Positions 7,256 through 14,870 of a DNA stretch of 37,380 bases are shown here, piece by piece. Source of the DNA: Betaproteobacteria bacterium RIFCSPLOWO2_02_FULL_63_19 (GTDB lineage Bacteria; Pseudomonadota; Gammaproteobacteria; Burkholderiales; SG8-39). Below the pieces are notes generated by a model. That model was not told the origin of the DNA and made no database searches. It saw nothing but the letters and a program-made list of their open reading frames with translations. The position numbers and the translations under genes were made by a program. The DNA is taken from the NCBI GenBank assembly GCA_001770415.1, contig MEQX01000005.1:33095-70474 (forward strand). Direction: 5' to 3'. How positions within the stretch are numbered: the stretch's first letter is position 1; each line of letters starts with the position of its first letter.

Positions 7256-9060
7256 TTAAGTTCGCCAACGTCAATGGTTCGGGTTCGGCCTCGGCGAATA
7301 CGCTGTTCGCCAAGGCGATCCTGCGCATGGGCGTGCCGGTGAGCCCGCGCAACATATTCCCGTCGAACATACAAGGACTGCCGACCTGGTACGAAGTACG
7401 GGTATCGGAGCAGGGTTATCTAGGGCGGCGCGGCGGCATCGACATGATGGTGGCGATGAATCCGCAGACTTGGGATCAGGATCTCAAGGAGATCGACCCC
7501 GGCGGTTATCTGTTCTACGACTCCGCTAAATCGCTGCCGAGATCGAGGTTCCGCGACGACATCACGGTGATCGGAATGCCGCTTACCGAGATCTGCAACG
7601 ACAGCTATACCGACTCGCGCCAGCGGCAGCTGTTCAAGAACATCATCTGTTTGGGAGCGCTGTCGGCGCTGCTGGAAGTCGATCCGAACGAAATCGCACA
7701 GTTGATCGGCGAGCAGTACAAGGGCAAGGAGACGCTGCTCAAGCCCAACGTGCACGCTTTGCAGATGGGGCGCGATTACGCGCTGGCGCAACTCAAGTGT
7801 CCGATCGGGCTGCGCGTGCAGCGCGCCGACAGGGTCGGCGAACGCATCTTCATCGAGGGCAACAGCGCGGTGGCGCTCGGGGCCGTCTACGGCGGCGCGA
7901 CCGTCTGCGCCTGGTATCCGCTGACGCCATCCTCGTCGGTGGCGGAAGCCTTCACCCGGCACTGCAAACGCCTGCGCACGGAGCCCGAGACCGGCAGGAA
8001 CCGATATGCGATCGTGCAGGCCGAAGACGAGCTGGCCTCCATCGGTATCGTCATCGGTGCCGGATGGAACGGCGCGCGGGCGTTCACAGCGACCTCCGGT
8101 CCGGGCATCTCTCTGATGACCGAGTTCATCGGACTGGCGTATTTCGCAGAGGTCCCGGCCGTCATCGTCAATGTGCAGCGCGGCGGACCGTCCACCGGCA
8201 TGCCCACGCGAACCCAGCAATCGGATTTGTTGTCCTGTGCCTATGCGTCGCATGGCGACACCAAGCACCCGCTCTTGTTCCCCGAGGATCCCCGTGAGTG
8301 CTTCGACATGAGCGCACTGGCCTTCGACCTGGCGGACCGGCTGCAAACGCCGGTGTTCCTCATGACCGACCTGGACATCGGCATGAACGAGCGCTTGTGC
8401 GATCCTTTCGTCTGGGACGATTGCCGGCGCATGGACCGAGGCAAGGTGATGACCCGCGAAATGCTCGATGCGGGTGCGGATTTCGGCCGTTACCTGGATG
8501 TCGACGGCGACGGCATCCCATTTCGCACCTATCCCGGAACGCATCCGACGCGCGGCGCCTATTTCACCCGCGGCACGACCAAGGACCGCTATGCGCGCTA
8601 CAGCGAGGAGGGCCCGGTCTACGTGGACAACATGCAGCGTCTGCTGCGGAAATTCGAGACGGCGAGAGGACTGGTTCCGAAACCCGTATTGCGCAAGGCC
8701 GCACAGGCCACCCGGCATGGCGTAATCTATTTCGGATCCACGAGTCCGGCCATGTCCGAGGCACTTGAATTGCTCGAGACGCAGGGCTTGCATGTGGATG
8801 CGCTGCGCGTGCGTGCTTTCCCGTTCTGTGACGAGGTGAGCGAATTCATCGCCGCGCACGATCAGGTGTTCGTCGTCGAGCAGAACCGCGACGCGCAGAT
8901 GCGGATGATGCTCGTCAACGAATGCGCCGCCGATCCGGCCAGACTGTCGCCCGTGCTGCACTACGACGGGACACCGGTTACCGCACGCTTCATCGTGCGT
9001 GAGATTTCCGCGAATCTCGGCATGTTCAACATCGCTCCACTCAGGAAGCTCGTGTCATGA
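7219..9060 (+). CDS. korA: 2-oxoacid:acceptor oxidoreductase, fused gamma-alpha subunit (KorA type)
   Basis: This 613-residue protein is the fused gamma-alpha subunit of a TPP-dependent 2-oxoacid oxidoreductase, which oxidatively decarboxylates a 2-oxoacid plus CoA to an acyl-CoA. The N-terminal gamma domain (about residues 1-195) contains GSGSASANTLFAKAI and SEQGYLGRRGGIDMMVA. The alpha domain begins near FIEGNSAVALGAVYGG and holds the substrate-site motif YPLTPSSSVAE, a variant of YPITP, plus TSGPGISLMTEFIGL and VNVQRGGPSTGMPT. The fused layout resembles KorA enzymes of aerobic and denitrifying bacteria, so 2-oxoglutarate is the likeliest substrate, though homology alone does not settle it. 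The ATG lies 37 bases inside the end of korC, and the stop overlaps korB by 4 bases. Confidence 0.88.
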   Translation: MPQPIQRINDFVIKFANVNGSGSASANTLFAKAILRMGVPVSPRNIFPSNIQGLPTWYEVRVSEQGYLGRRGGIDMMVAMNPQTWDQDLKEIDPGGYLFYDSAKSLPRSRFRDDITVIGMPLTEICNDSYTDSRQRQLFKNIICLGALSALLEVDPNEIAQLIGEQYKGKETLLKPNVHALQMGRDYALAQLKCPIGLRVQRADRVGERIFIEGNSAVALGAVYGGATVCAWYPLTPSSSVAEAFTRHCKRLRTEPETGRNRYAIVQAEDELASIGIVIGAGWNGARAFTATSGPGISLMTEFIGLAYFAEVPAVIVNVQRGGPSTGMPTRTQQSDLLSCAYASHGDTKHPLLFPEDPRECFDMSALAFDLADRLQTPVFLMTDLDIGMNERLCDPFVWDDCRRMDRGKVMTREMLDAGADFGRYLDVDGDGIPFRTYPGTHPTRGAYFTRGTTKDRYARYSEEGPVYVDNMQRLLRKFETARGLVPKPVLRKAAQATRHGVIYFGSTSPAMSEALELLETQGLHVDALRVRAFPFCDEVSEFIAAHDQVFVVEQNRDAQMRMMLVNECAADPARLSPVLHYDGTPVTARFIVREISANLGMFNIAPLRKLVS

Positions 9061-10112
9061 CCTATCTCGCCAAACCGAAGCTGCATCACCCCTCGCTGCC
9101 GGTCAACAGGCTCGGCTACACCCGGCGCGACTACGAGGGCACGGTTTCCACGCTTTGTGCCGGATGCGGCCACGACTCGATCAGTGCGGCCATCGTGCAG
9201 GCCTGTTTCGAACTCGACGTCGCGCCACACCGGCTGGCCAAGCTCTCGGGTATCGGCTGCTCATCGAAGACACCAACTTATTTTCTGGGCAATTCGCACG
9301 GTTTCAACAGCGTGCACGGGCGTATGCCCTCAGTGCTGACCGGAGCCAATCTGGCCAATCGCGACCTCATCTATCTTGGCGTATCCGGAGACGGCGACTC
9401 CGCCTCGATCGGGTTCGGTCAGTTCGCGCACAGCGTGCGCCGGGGCGTCGACATGGTCTATATCGTGGAGAACAACGGCGTCTACGGATTGACCAAGGGA
9501 CAGTTTTCCGCGACGGCCGACCGCGGGTCGAAGAGCAAACGAGGCGTGACGAACATGGACGCGGCGATCGACATGGTCAGCATCGCACTGCAGATGGGTG
9601 CCACTTACGTCGCGCGCAGTTTCTCCGGCGACAAGGCGCAGCTGGCGCCGCTGATCAAAGGCGCGATCAGGCACCGAGGCGCGGCTTTCATCGATGTCAT
9701 CAGCCCTTGCGTCGCATTCAACAATCATCCCGGCTCGACCAAGAGCTACGACTATGTCCGCGAGCACAACGAGGCGGTGAATTTCCTCGACGTGATGATC
9801 GGCCGCGGCCCGATCACGACCGAGTACGCTCCGGGGGAGCTGCGCGAGGTCGTACAGCACGACGGCTCAGTGCTGCGGCTGCGCAAGCTGCGGGAAGACT
9901 ACGATCCGGGCAACCGCATCATAGCGATGAACATGCTGCAGGAACGGGCGGCAAAGGGTGAAATCGTCACCGGACTGCTTTACGTCGATCCGCAGCCGGT
10001 CGATCTGCACGCTCATCTGAACACGGTGGAAACGCCGCTCAATCAGCTTGGCGAGCGGGAGCTGATCCCGGGCCGCGAGATACTCGAGCACCTGAATTCG
10101 TCGCTGCGCTAG
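9057..10112 (+). CDS. korB: 2-oxoacid:acceptor oxidoreductase beta subunit, TPP-binding (KorB type)
   Basis: This 351-residue subunit binds TPP and the proximal [4Fe-4S] cluster of the KorAB enzyme. Cys34 and Cys37 (CAGCGH), Cys68 (GIGCSS) and Cys218 (ISPCVAF) are the four expected cluster ligands. The TPP/Mg motif is intact: GDGD at 111-114 (SGDGDSASIGFGQFAH) and ENNGVYGLTKGQ from residue 138. It is an active-type subunit, unlike the degenerate domain in the protein encoded at 11479-13752. Its ATG overlaps the korA TGA, giving a tight translational unit. Confidence 0.9.
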   Translation: MTYLAKPKLHHPSLPVNRLGYTRRDYEGTVSTLCAGCGHDSISAAIVQACFELDVAPHRLAKLSGIGCSSKTPTYFLGNSHGFNSVHGRMPSVLTGANLANRDLIYLGVSGDGDSASIGFGQFAHSVRRGVDMVYIVENNGVYGLTKGQFSATADRGSKSKRGVTNMDAAIDMVSIALQMGATYVARSFSGDKAQLAPLIKGAIRHRGAAFIDVISPCVAFNNHPGSTKSYDYVREHNEAVNFLDVMIGRGPITTEYAPGELREVVQHDGSVLRLRKLREDYDPGNRIIAMNMLQERAAKGEIVTGLLYVDPQPVDLHAHLNTVETPLNQLGERELIPGREILEHLNSSLR

Positions 10113-10142
10113 TTGGCGGCCAACCGCAAGCGGGAGGAACGC

Positions 10143-11321
10143 ATGGCACACATCGTGATCATCGGCGCCGGCAGCGGCGGTCTGTCCGCTGCCTACGAAA
10201 TGGACGAACTGGCGCGGCCCGGCGACCGCATCACGGTCGTCTCTGATGCCGCGGACCTGCGTTTTGCCGAAGCGAGTCCGTGGTCGCCGACGAAGGGAGC
10301 GGACCGGGTCGAGTTTTCGGTGGCGGAACAGCTTCAAAGGAAAGGCATCGCGTTTACTGCGGCCGGAGCACGGCGAGTGCATCCGGCGCAGAACAGGATC
10401 GAACTCGGCGACGGCGAGTTCCTCGATTACGACTTCCTGATGATCACCACCGGTCCCAAAGTCGCGTTTGACAACATTGAGGGCCTCGGCCCCAACGGGT
10501 ATACGCAATCGCGCTGCCATGTCGAGCACACGGTGCTGGCCAGCGAGGCGTGGGAACGGTTCATCGCCAATCCCGGGCCCATAGTAGTGGGTGCCGTGCA
10601 GGGTGCGTCATGCTTCGGGGCCGCCTACGAATCTGCATTTGCGATGGATGCCGACCTGCGCCGACGTGGCGTGCGTGATCGCGCACCGATGACCTTCGTG
10701 ACGGCCGAACCCTTCATCGGGCATCTCGGTTTGGGCGGCATGGAAGACTCCAGGACAATGCTCGAATCGGCGATGCGCGAGAAGAACATAGGCTGGATCG
10801 CCAATGCGAGCGTGACCCGGGTCGAACCGGACAGGATGCATGTCACCGAACTCGGTACCGATGGCGCACCGGACAAGCAGCATGTGCTTTCATTCAACTA
10901 TTCGATGATGGTGCCGGCATTCAGAGGCATTGACGCGGTGTCCGGAATCGAGGGCCTTGTGAGCCCGCGCGGGTTCATCATCATCGACGAATTCCAGCGC
11001 AATCCGAGGTATCCCAACATCTACGCCGCCGGCGTCGCGGTGGCCAGCGCGGCGGCAGCCCGCGCTCCCGCGGATACAGCCAAGACCGGCTATATGGTCG
11101 AATCGACGACGACGGCCGCGGTGAACAACATACGCGAGCAGATCGACAACAGGGAGCCGACCCACAAGGCGAGCTGGAACCAGGTATGCCTGGCCAGCCT
11201 CGGAGGCAGTGGCCTCTCGTTCGTGGCGCTGCCACACGCCCAGCCCGGCGATGGCAGCTGGTTCTCCGATGGCAAGTGGACCTACCTGGCCCGTTGCACC
11301 TCGTGTGATGCTGGGTGCTGA
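10143..11321 (+). CDS. Sulfide:quinone-oxidoreductase-like FAD flavoprotein with a cysteine-rich C-terminal tail
   Basis: This 392-residue disulfide-reductase-fold flavoprotein belongs to the SQR/flavocytochrome c sulfide dehydrogenase group. FAD is bound by the N-terminal GAGSGG (residues 8-13). Three cysteines match the SQR catalytic set: Cys125 (SRCHVEHT), Cys157 (GASCFGAAYE) and Cys349 (QVCLASLG). The conserved segment TAKTGYMVE is also present. I see no heme motif and no cleavable signal. The protein ends in RCTSCDAGC (Cys385, Cys388, Cys392), which could bind metal or serve redox chemistry. I chose the ATG at 10143 because GGGAGG lies just upstream. It starts 30 bases after korB, so it is probably in the same operon. 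A role in sulfide, polysulfide or thiol oxidation is likely; a link to KorCAB electron flow is inferred only from position. Confidence 0.75.
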   Translation: MAHIVIIGAGSGGLSAAYEMDELARPGDRITVVSDAADLRFAEASPWSPTKGADRVEFSVAEQLQRKGIAFTAAGARRVHPAQNRIELGDGEFLDYDFLMITTGPKVAFDNIEGLGPNGYTQSRCHVEHTVLASEAWERFIANPGPIVVGAVQGASCFGAAYESAFAMDADLRRRGVRDRAPMTFVTAEPFIGHLGLGGMEDSRTMLESAMREKNIGWIANASVTRVEPDRMHVTELGTDGAPDKQHVLSFNYSMMVPAFRGIDAVSGIEGLVSPRGFIIIDEFQRNPRYPNIYAAGVAVASAAAARAPADTAKTGYMVESTTTAAVNNIREQIDNREPTHKASWNQVCLASLGGSGLSFVALPHAQPGDGSWFSDGKWTYLARCTSCDAGC

Positions 11322-11330
11322 GGCGCAAGT

Positions 11331-11382
11331 CGTCCCGTGAGTATCGACGTCGACGTCCCGCGCAGAGCGGGCCGTCCCGTGA
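11331..11382. repeat. Short repeats and hairpin in the convergent intergenic region
   Basis: A 10-bp direct repeat CGTCCCGTGA occurs at 11331-11340 and 11373-11382. Between the copies are a 12-bp palindrome GACGTCGACGTC (11346-11357) and a small hairpin CCCGC-GCAGA-GCGGG (11357-11371). A second small hairpin CGCTG-AAA-CAGCG follows in the 11435-11450 area. The region lies between convergent genes and may end transcription both ways, but no T-run is present. Confidence 0.3.
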
Positions 11383-11478
11383 CGTGCTTGCCGCTGATGA
11401 TCCCGGAGAGGAACCTGGTTTTGGATAAGAGCAGAGGCGCTGAAACAGCGAATCCAGGTCGATTACGCTTCTCGGGGC

Positions 11479-13752
11479 TTATTGAAAGGCTGCCGCCCGC
11501 TGCATCAATTCTTCCAGCCCGGGTTCGTTCGGGTCCCGCGGCTTGCCCGGATGAATGATCGCGACCTGGCAGTTTTCGGCGGCTTCCACAAGCTGCGCAT
11601 ACGTTCCGGCGGTGATGTCCGCGATATACGCCTGCTTGTTCGCGTCGTAGGCGAACATCCTGTTATTGATGGTGGTGCATTCGTTGCAGGTTGAGCACCT
11701 CGGCGTCTCGATGTAGGCATCGTCCGGGGACTTCTCGGGTTCCGCCGCGGCAGGGGCTTCCGGCTCGGCGGCGACGGGTGCGGCCGCAGCCGGTGCAGCG
11801 GGTGCGGCCGCAGGCGTTGCGGCTGCGGCCGGCGCAGCGGCAACCGCCGGCGCAGCAGCCGCGGCAGCGGCGGCGGCCTGAGCTGCGGCCTGGCGCGCCG
11901 CCTCGACTTCCTGGGCCATTTGTTCTTCCCAGGCCTTGCGCTCGCGCGCGAGCAGAGCTTCGGCGTGTGAGTTGCGAATGCCGCCCAGTTCCTGCAGGCT
12001 GTGCCACATTTCGCGGCAACGGCGGGCTTCCCTGATCAGTTTCTGGTCAACGATCACCTTCTGCAGCGCGTTGTCCCCGTCAACCATCAGCAGGAAGGGG
12101 ACCTTGTCGGGAAAGCTCGTGCGCTCGCCCGTCAGCGACTTGTCAACGGGGATCATGCTGCCATTCCAATACTTCCGCGGAACCCGCGCGAAGTGTTTTG
12201 TATAGCGGCGGTCGCTTGCTACGAAATCCACCAGCGTGAAGGCGACATCCTCGGAGACACTCTGGTGTTCCTCGTCTTCGTAGGAGAGCCCCTGGACCGG
12301 CCAATCGACGTCGAGCTGGGAATTGCCATCCAGGAAGAATCGCGAAGCCCAGTTGGGGCCCGCGGACGGATCGTATGTGAATGCCGGAAAGGCGCGCGAC
12401 TCCATGGCGGCCGCGGCCGCCAGATACGGCGGCAGACCGGAGGCCTTTCCGCCCACGCCCGAGTACACGTTGAACAGGGCCGGGCCGCCGTAGGTCAGCC
12501 CCTTGAGTATTTGATCGCGGAAACGATAGAGGTTGGAACTGCTCGACTGCAATACATAGACATCGTTGAGGCCGATCGCCATGTTGGCGATTTGCCTGCT
12601 GCGCGTGGCGGCATTGAGGTTCAAATCTCCAAGCGGCGATTCTTCCAGGATGTCATCGGTCTGGAGCAGGACCTTGAAAGGCAGGCCCGAGGAGAGAATT
12701 TCCATCAACTTTGTCTGCTCCGCGCCCTGCAATTGCTCGGCATTCACGCATACCAGGTAATCCGGAAACGCGGTCAGTTCCTGCGGATCCAGACCGTTCG
12801 CGCCGAACTCCGCAAACAGCGCGTCGTGTTTCGCCGGGTTGTACTGTCCCGCGATCTCCAGTTCCGCGATTTCCATGGCTCTTGCGAGTTCGACTGCCTT
12901 TGGCATGCGCTTGCCGTAGGCATCGAGCGCGGCGCCGCAGGACTCGAAGACGAACGAGTACGGTTTCGACGTCCCGTCTTGCCCGTCCTGGGACCCCGGG
13001 TAGAACTGTTGCGCTTTCAGCACTGCCAGCAGGTCGCGTATCCGCTGCCGACGCGCCTCCGGCATCGTCGCCTTGGGCAGGGACTCGCCGAGAATCTTCG
13101 ACATTGCGTCGAAATCGAACAATTTCCCGTGCGTCGAGCCGATCGTTTCCTTGAGGTGCCGAGCGGTGCGGCCCGCTTCGGAGCGCTCGAAATCGGCCCG
13201 CAGGATGTCGGCGAGCCTCAGGTTCAGTCGCTCGACGTTCTTGGCGAATACGTGAGCTCTTTGCTTCTGGACCACGTTCCAGGCGTGGCGCATAAGGCGC
13301 GCCGGCATTGCAGCATCGCAGTCCGCGAGGTCCCCGTCCATTCTTATGGCTGCGCGGGTTCGCTTCAGGCTGTCTTCAAATGAACCATCGGCGTCCTTCG
13401 CAAGGCGGCCCGCTGCCTTGTCCCATAGCGCCGTGAGAGATCCCCCGGCTCCTTGAATCACCAGCTTGCGGATTTCCTGCTCGAGTCGAAGAGTGTGCTT
13501 GCGGATACGCTCACCGTCGTCGCCCTGTGCGACTGTTCCCAGCGCTTCGTCGACAACTCCCGAGAGCGGCTGTACGAAGCTGTCGCTCGTGTCGCTGAGG
13601 ACGAGCGGGAAGTCATATCTCAGCTCGGAGAGATCTCGATAGCGGGCAAACAGGGCGGGGCGCAAGCCCAGTCCGTCCGCCGCGTCCAGGTATTCGTTCT
13701 GCCGTCTGCCGGTCAGGAAAAATGAAACATGCGCTTGAGTGTCCGCTTCCAT
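11479..13752 (-). CDS. Large protein with a degenerate PFOR-like TPP domain, an Ala/Pro linker and a C-terminal single-cluster ferredoxin domain
   Basis: This 757-residue protein is encoded last in the nfn-oxidoreductase operon. The N-terminal part (about 1-320) is soluble and helix-rich; I do not recognise it. Residues about 326-471 resemble the TPP domain at the end of pyruvate:ferredoxin oxidoreductases. The alignable part runs from MEILSSGLPFKVLLQTDD through YRFRDQILKGLTYGGPALFNVYSG to MESRAFPAFTYDP. The GDG...N motif that binds TPP and Mg is not seen where it should lie (DYLVCVNAEQLQ), so the domain is probably not catalytic. Residues 619-675 are almost all Ala, Pro, Val and Glu. The C-terminus has one [4Fe-4S] motif (Cys686, Cys689, Cys692, Cys728). 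I chose the ATG at 13752 because the longer frame would overlap the upstream gene by about 120 bases. Function is unknown: a tethered ferredoxin partner for the adjacent enzymes is my inference. Confidence 0.75.
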   Translation of the reverse strand: MEADTQAHVSFFLTGRRQNEYLDAADGLGLRPALFARYRDLSELRYDFPLVLSDTSDSFVQPLSGVVDEALGTVAQGDDGERIRKHTLRLEQEIRKLVIQGAGGSLTALWDKAAGRLAKDADGSFEDSLKRTRAAIRMDGDLADCDAAMPARLMRHAWNVVQKQRAHVFAKNVERLNLRLADILRADFERSEAGRTARHLKETIGSTHGKLFDFDAMSKILGESLPKATMPEARRQRIRDLLAVLKAQQFYPGSQDGQDGTSKPYSFVFESCGAALDAYGKRMPKAVELARAMEIAELEIAGQYNPAKHDALFAEFGANGLDPQELTAFPDYLVCVNAEQLQGAEQTKLMEILSSGLPFKVLLQTDDILEESPLGDLNLNAATRSRQIANMAIGLNDVYVLQSSSSNLYRFRDQILKGLTYGGPALFNVYSGVGGKASGLPPYLAAAAAMESRAFPAFTYDPSAGPNWASRFFLDGNSQLDVDWPVQGLSYEDEEHQSVSEDVAFTLVDFVASDRRYTKHFARVPRKYWNGSMIPVDKSLTGERTSFPDKVPFLLMVDGDNALQKVIVDQKLIREARRCREMWHSLQELGGIRNSHAEALLARERKAWEEQMAQEVEAARQAAAQAAAAAAAAAPAVAAAPAAAATPAAAPAAPAAAAPVAAEPEAPAAAEPEKSPDDAYIETPRCSTCNECTTINNRMFAYDANKQAYIADITAGTYAQLVEAAENCQVAIIHPGKPRDPNEPGLEELMQRAAAFQ

Positions 13753-13820
13753 GAGGGTATCGATTTGCCTTGCTGGTGAATTTCTTGAGTTCCGATCCGG
13801 TGCCGAGTGCGCGTTGAGCG

Positions 13821-14807
13821 TCAGGCTACCTTTGCATCCGCGTTCTTCGGCCAAACCGTGTACTTGTCGAGTTCGGCGTTGAGGCCCGCCCTGATCAAGT
13901 CGGCCGTTTGCAGCACGCCGGAGCGCCGCACGTTTTCGTAGCACGGTATGCCGGGGTCCTGGAACAGGATGCCGACCGGAATCGTATCCGTGTTCGAGGC
14001 GAGTTCGCGCGCCCGGTGGATGTCCAGCGGATCATGCTGAACCTGGTTCTTGTAGACCTTGGACATGGCCGTGCTGTACTGCAAGCCCCGCTCGTGGGTG
14101 AGAAGCTGAACCTTCTGGGGATCGTGAAGCCAGGGGTCGAGTGACTGGGGCAGCCACTCGGGGCAGCGCTGGATGATGCGCACGAAAGAAAAGCCTTGAT
14201 GGTGATACGCGGCTTTGACGATATCGTACAGAACCTCCGGAATCCAGTCGGCCGCCTGGGCAACGAACGAGACGTTCTGAATGCCAAGTGTGACCGTCAG
14301 CGGATTCAGTGCGTCGAGATAGCTGCCACGCGGGGTGGTATTGCTCTTCGTTCCGATCGGCGAGGTCGGCGATGCCTGCTTCTTGGTCAGGCCATAGATC
14401 TGGTTGTCGTGCAGGAACAACGTGAGGTTCATGTTGTAGCGCACCGCGTGGACCCAGTGACCCGCGCCGATGCTGCAGCAGTCCCCGTCGCCGGTGTTGA
14501 CGAACACGTGCAGGTCGGGCCGCGACATCTTCACGCCCTCTGCGATCGGCAGTGCGCGGCCGTGGATACCGTGGAAGCCGTAGGTTTTCATGTAATGCGG
14601 AAAGCGGCTGGAACAGCCGATGCCCGATACGAACACGGTCTTCTCCGGCCGCAAGCCCTCGTCACGGCACAGTCGCTGCACCGACGCCAGGATCGCGCTG
14701 TCACCGCAGCCCGTACACCAGCGCGGCACGCCGCTCTGGTAGTCTTCCATTTCGAAGTGCTCATCGCACATCTGCAGCAGGCACTCTGTGGCGGACATCA
14801 TGTTCAT
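13821..14807 (-). CDS. 2-oxoacid:ferredoxin oxidoreductase beta subunit, TPP-binding (second system)
   Basis: This 328-residue subunit binds TPP and the proximal [4Fe-4S] cluster of a second 2-oxoacid:ferredoxin oxidoreductase. Cluster ligands Cys31 and Cys34 (WCTGCGDS), Cys65 (GIGCSS) and Cys215 (IQRCPEW) are all present. The TPP/Mg site is intact: GDGD at 106-109 (TGDGDCCSIGAGHWVH) and HDNQIYGLTKKQ. It differs clearly from KorB at 9057-10112, so the two systems are not a recent duplication. A good ribosome-binding site (AGGAAAGGG) precedes the ATG at 14807. It lies 63 bases after the alpha subunit gene. The substrate cannot be fixed from sequence; pyruvate, 2-oxoglutarate or another 2-oxoacid are all possible. 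Confidence 0.9.
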   Translation of the reverse strand: MNMMSATECLLQMCDEHFEMEDYQSGVPRWCTGCGDSAILASVQRLCRDEGLRPEKTVFVSGIGCSSRFPHYMKTYGFHGIHGRALPIAEGVKMSRPDLHVFVNTGDGDCCSIGAGHWVHAVRYNMNLTLFLHDNQIYGLTKKQASPTSPIGTKSNTTPRGSYLDALNPLTVTLGIQNVSFVAQAADWIPEVLYDIVKAAYHHQGFSFVRIIQRCPEWLPQSLDPWLHDPQKVQLLTHERGLQYSTAMSKVYKNQVQHDPLDIHRARELASNTDTIPVGILFQDPGIPCYENVRRSGVLQTADLIRAGLNAELDKYTVWPKNADAKVA

Positions 14808-14870
14808 CGTCTAATCACCCTTTCCTGGATCTCGATACGAAGCGGGAGGTTCGTTCCTCGCGCGCCTCAG

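Noticed and set aside
7420-8961. A 513-codon minus-strand open frame opposite korA
   Set aside because: His/Arg/Gln-rich shadow translation; korA has full family motifs on the other strand.
12001-13383. A 460-codon plus-strand open frame opposite the 757-residue protein gene
   Set aside because: No recognisable domain or start signal. The minus-strand frame has the ferredoxin cysteines and the PFOR-like region and fits the operon.
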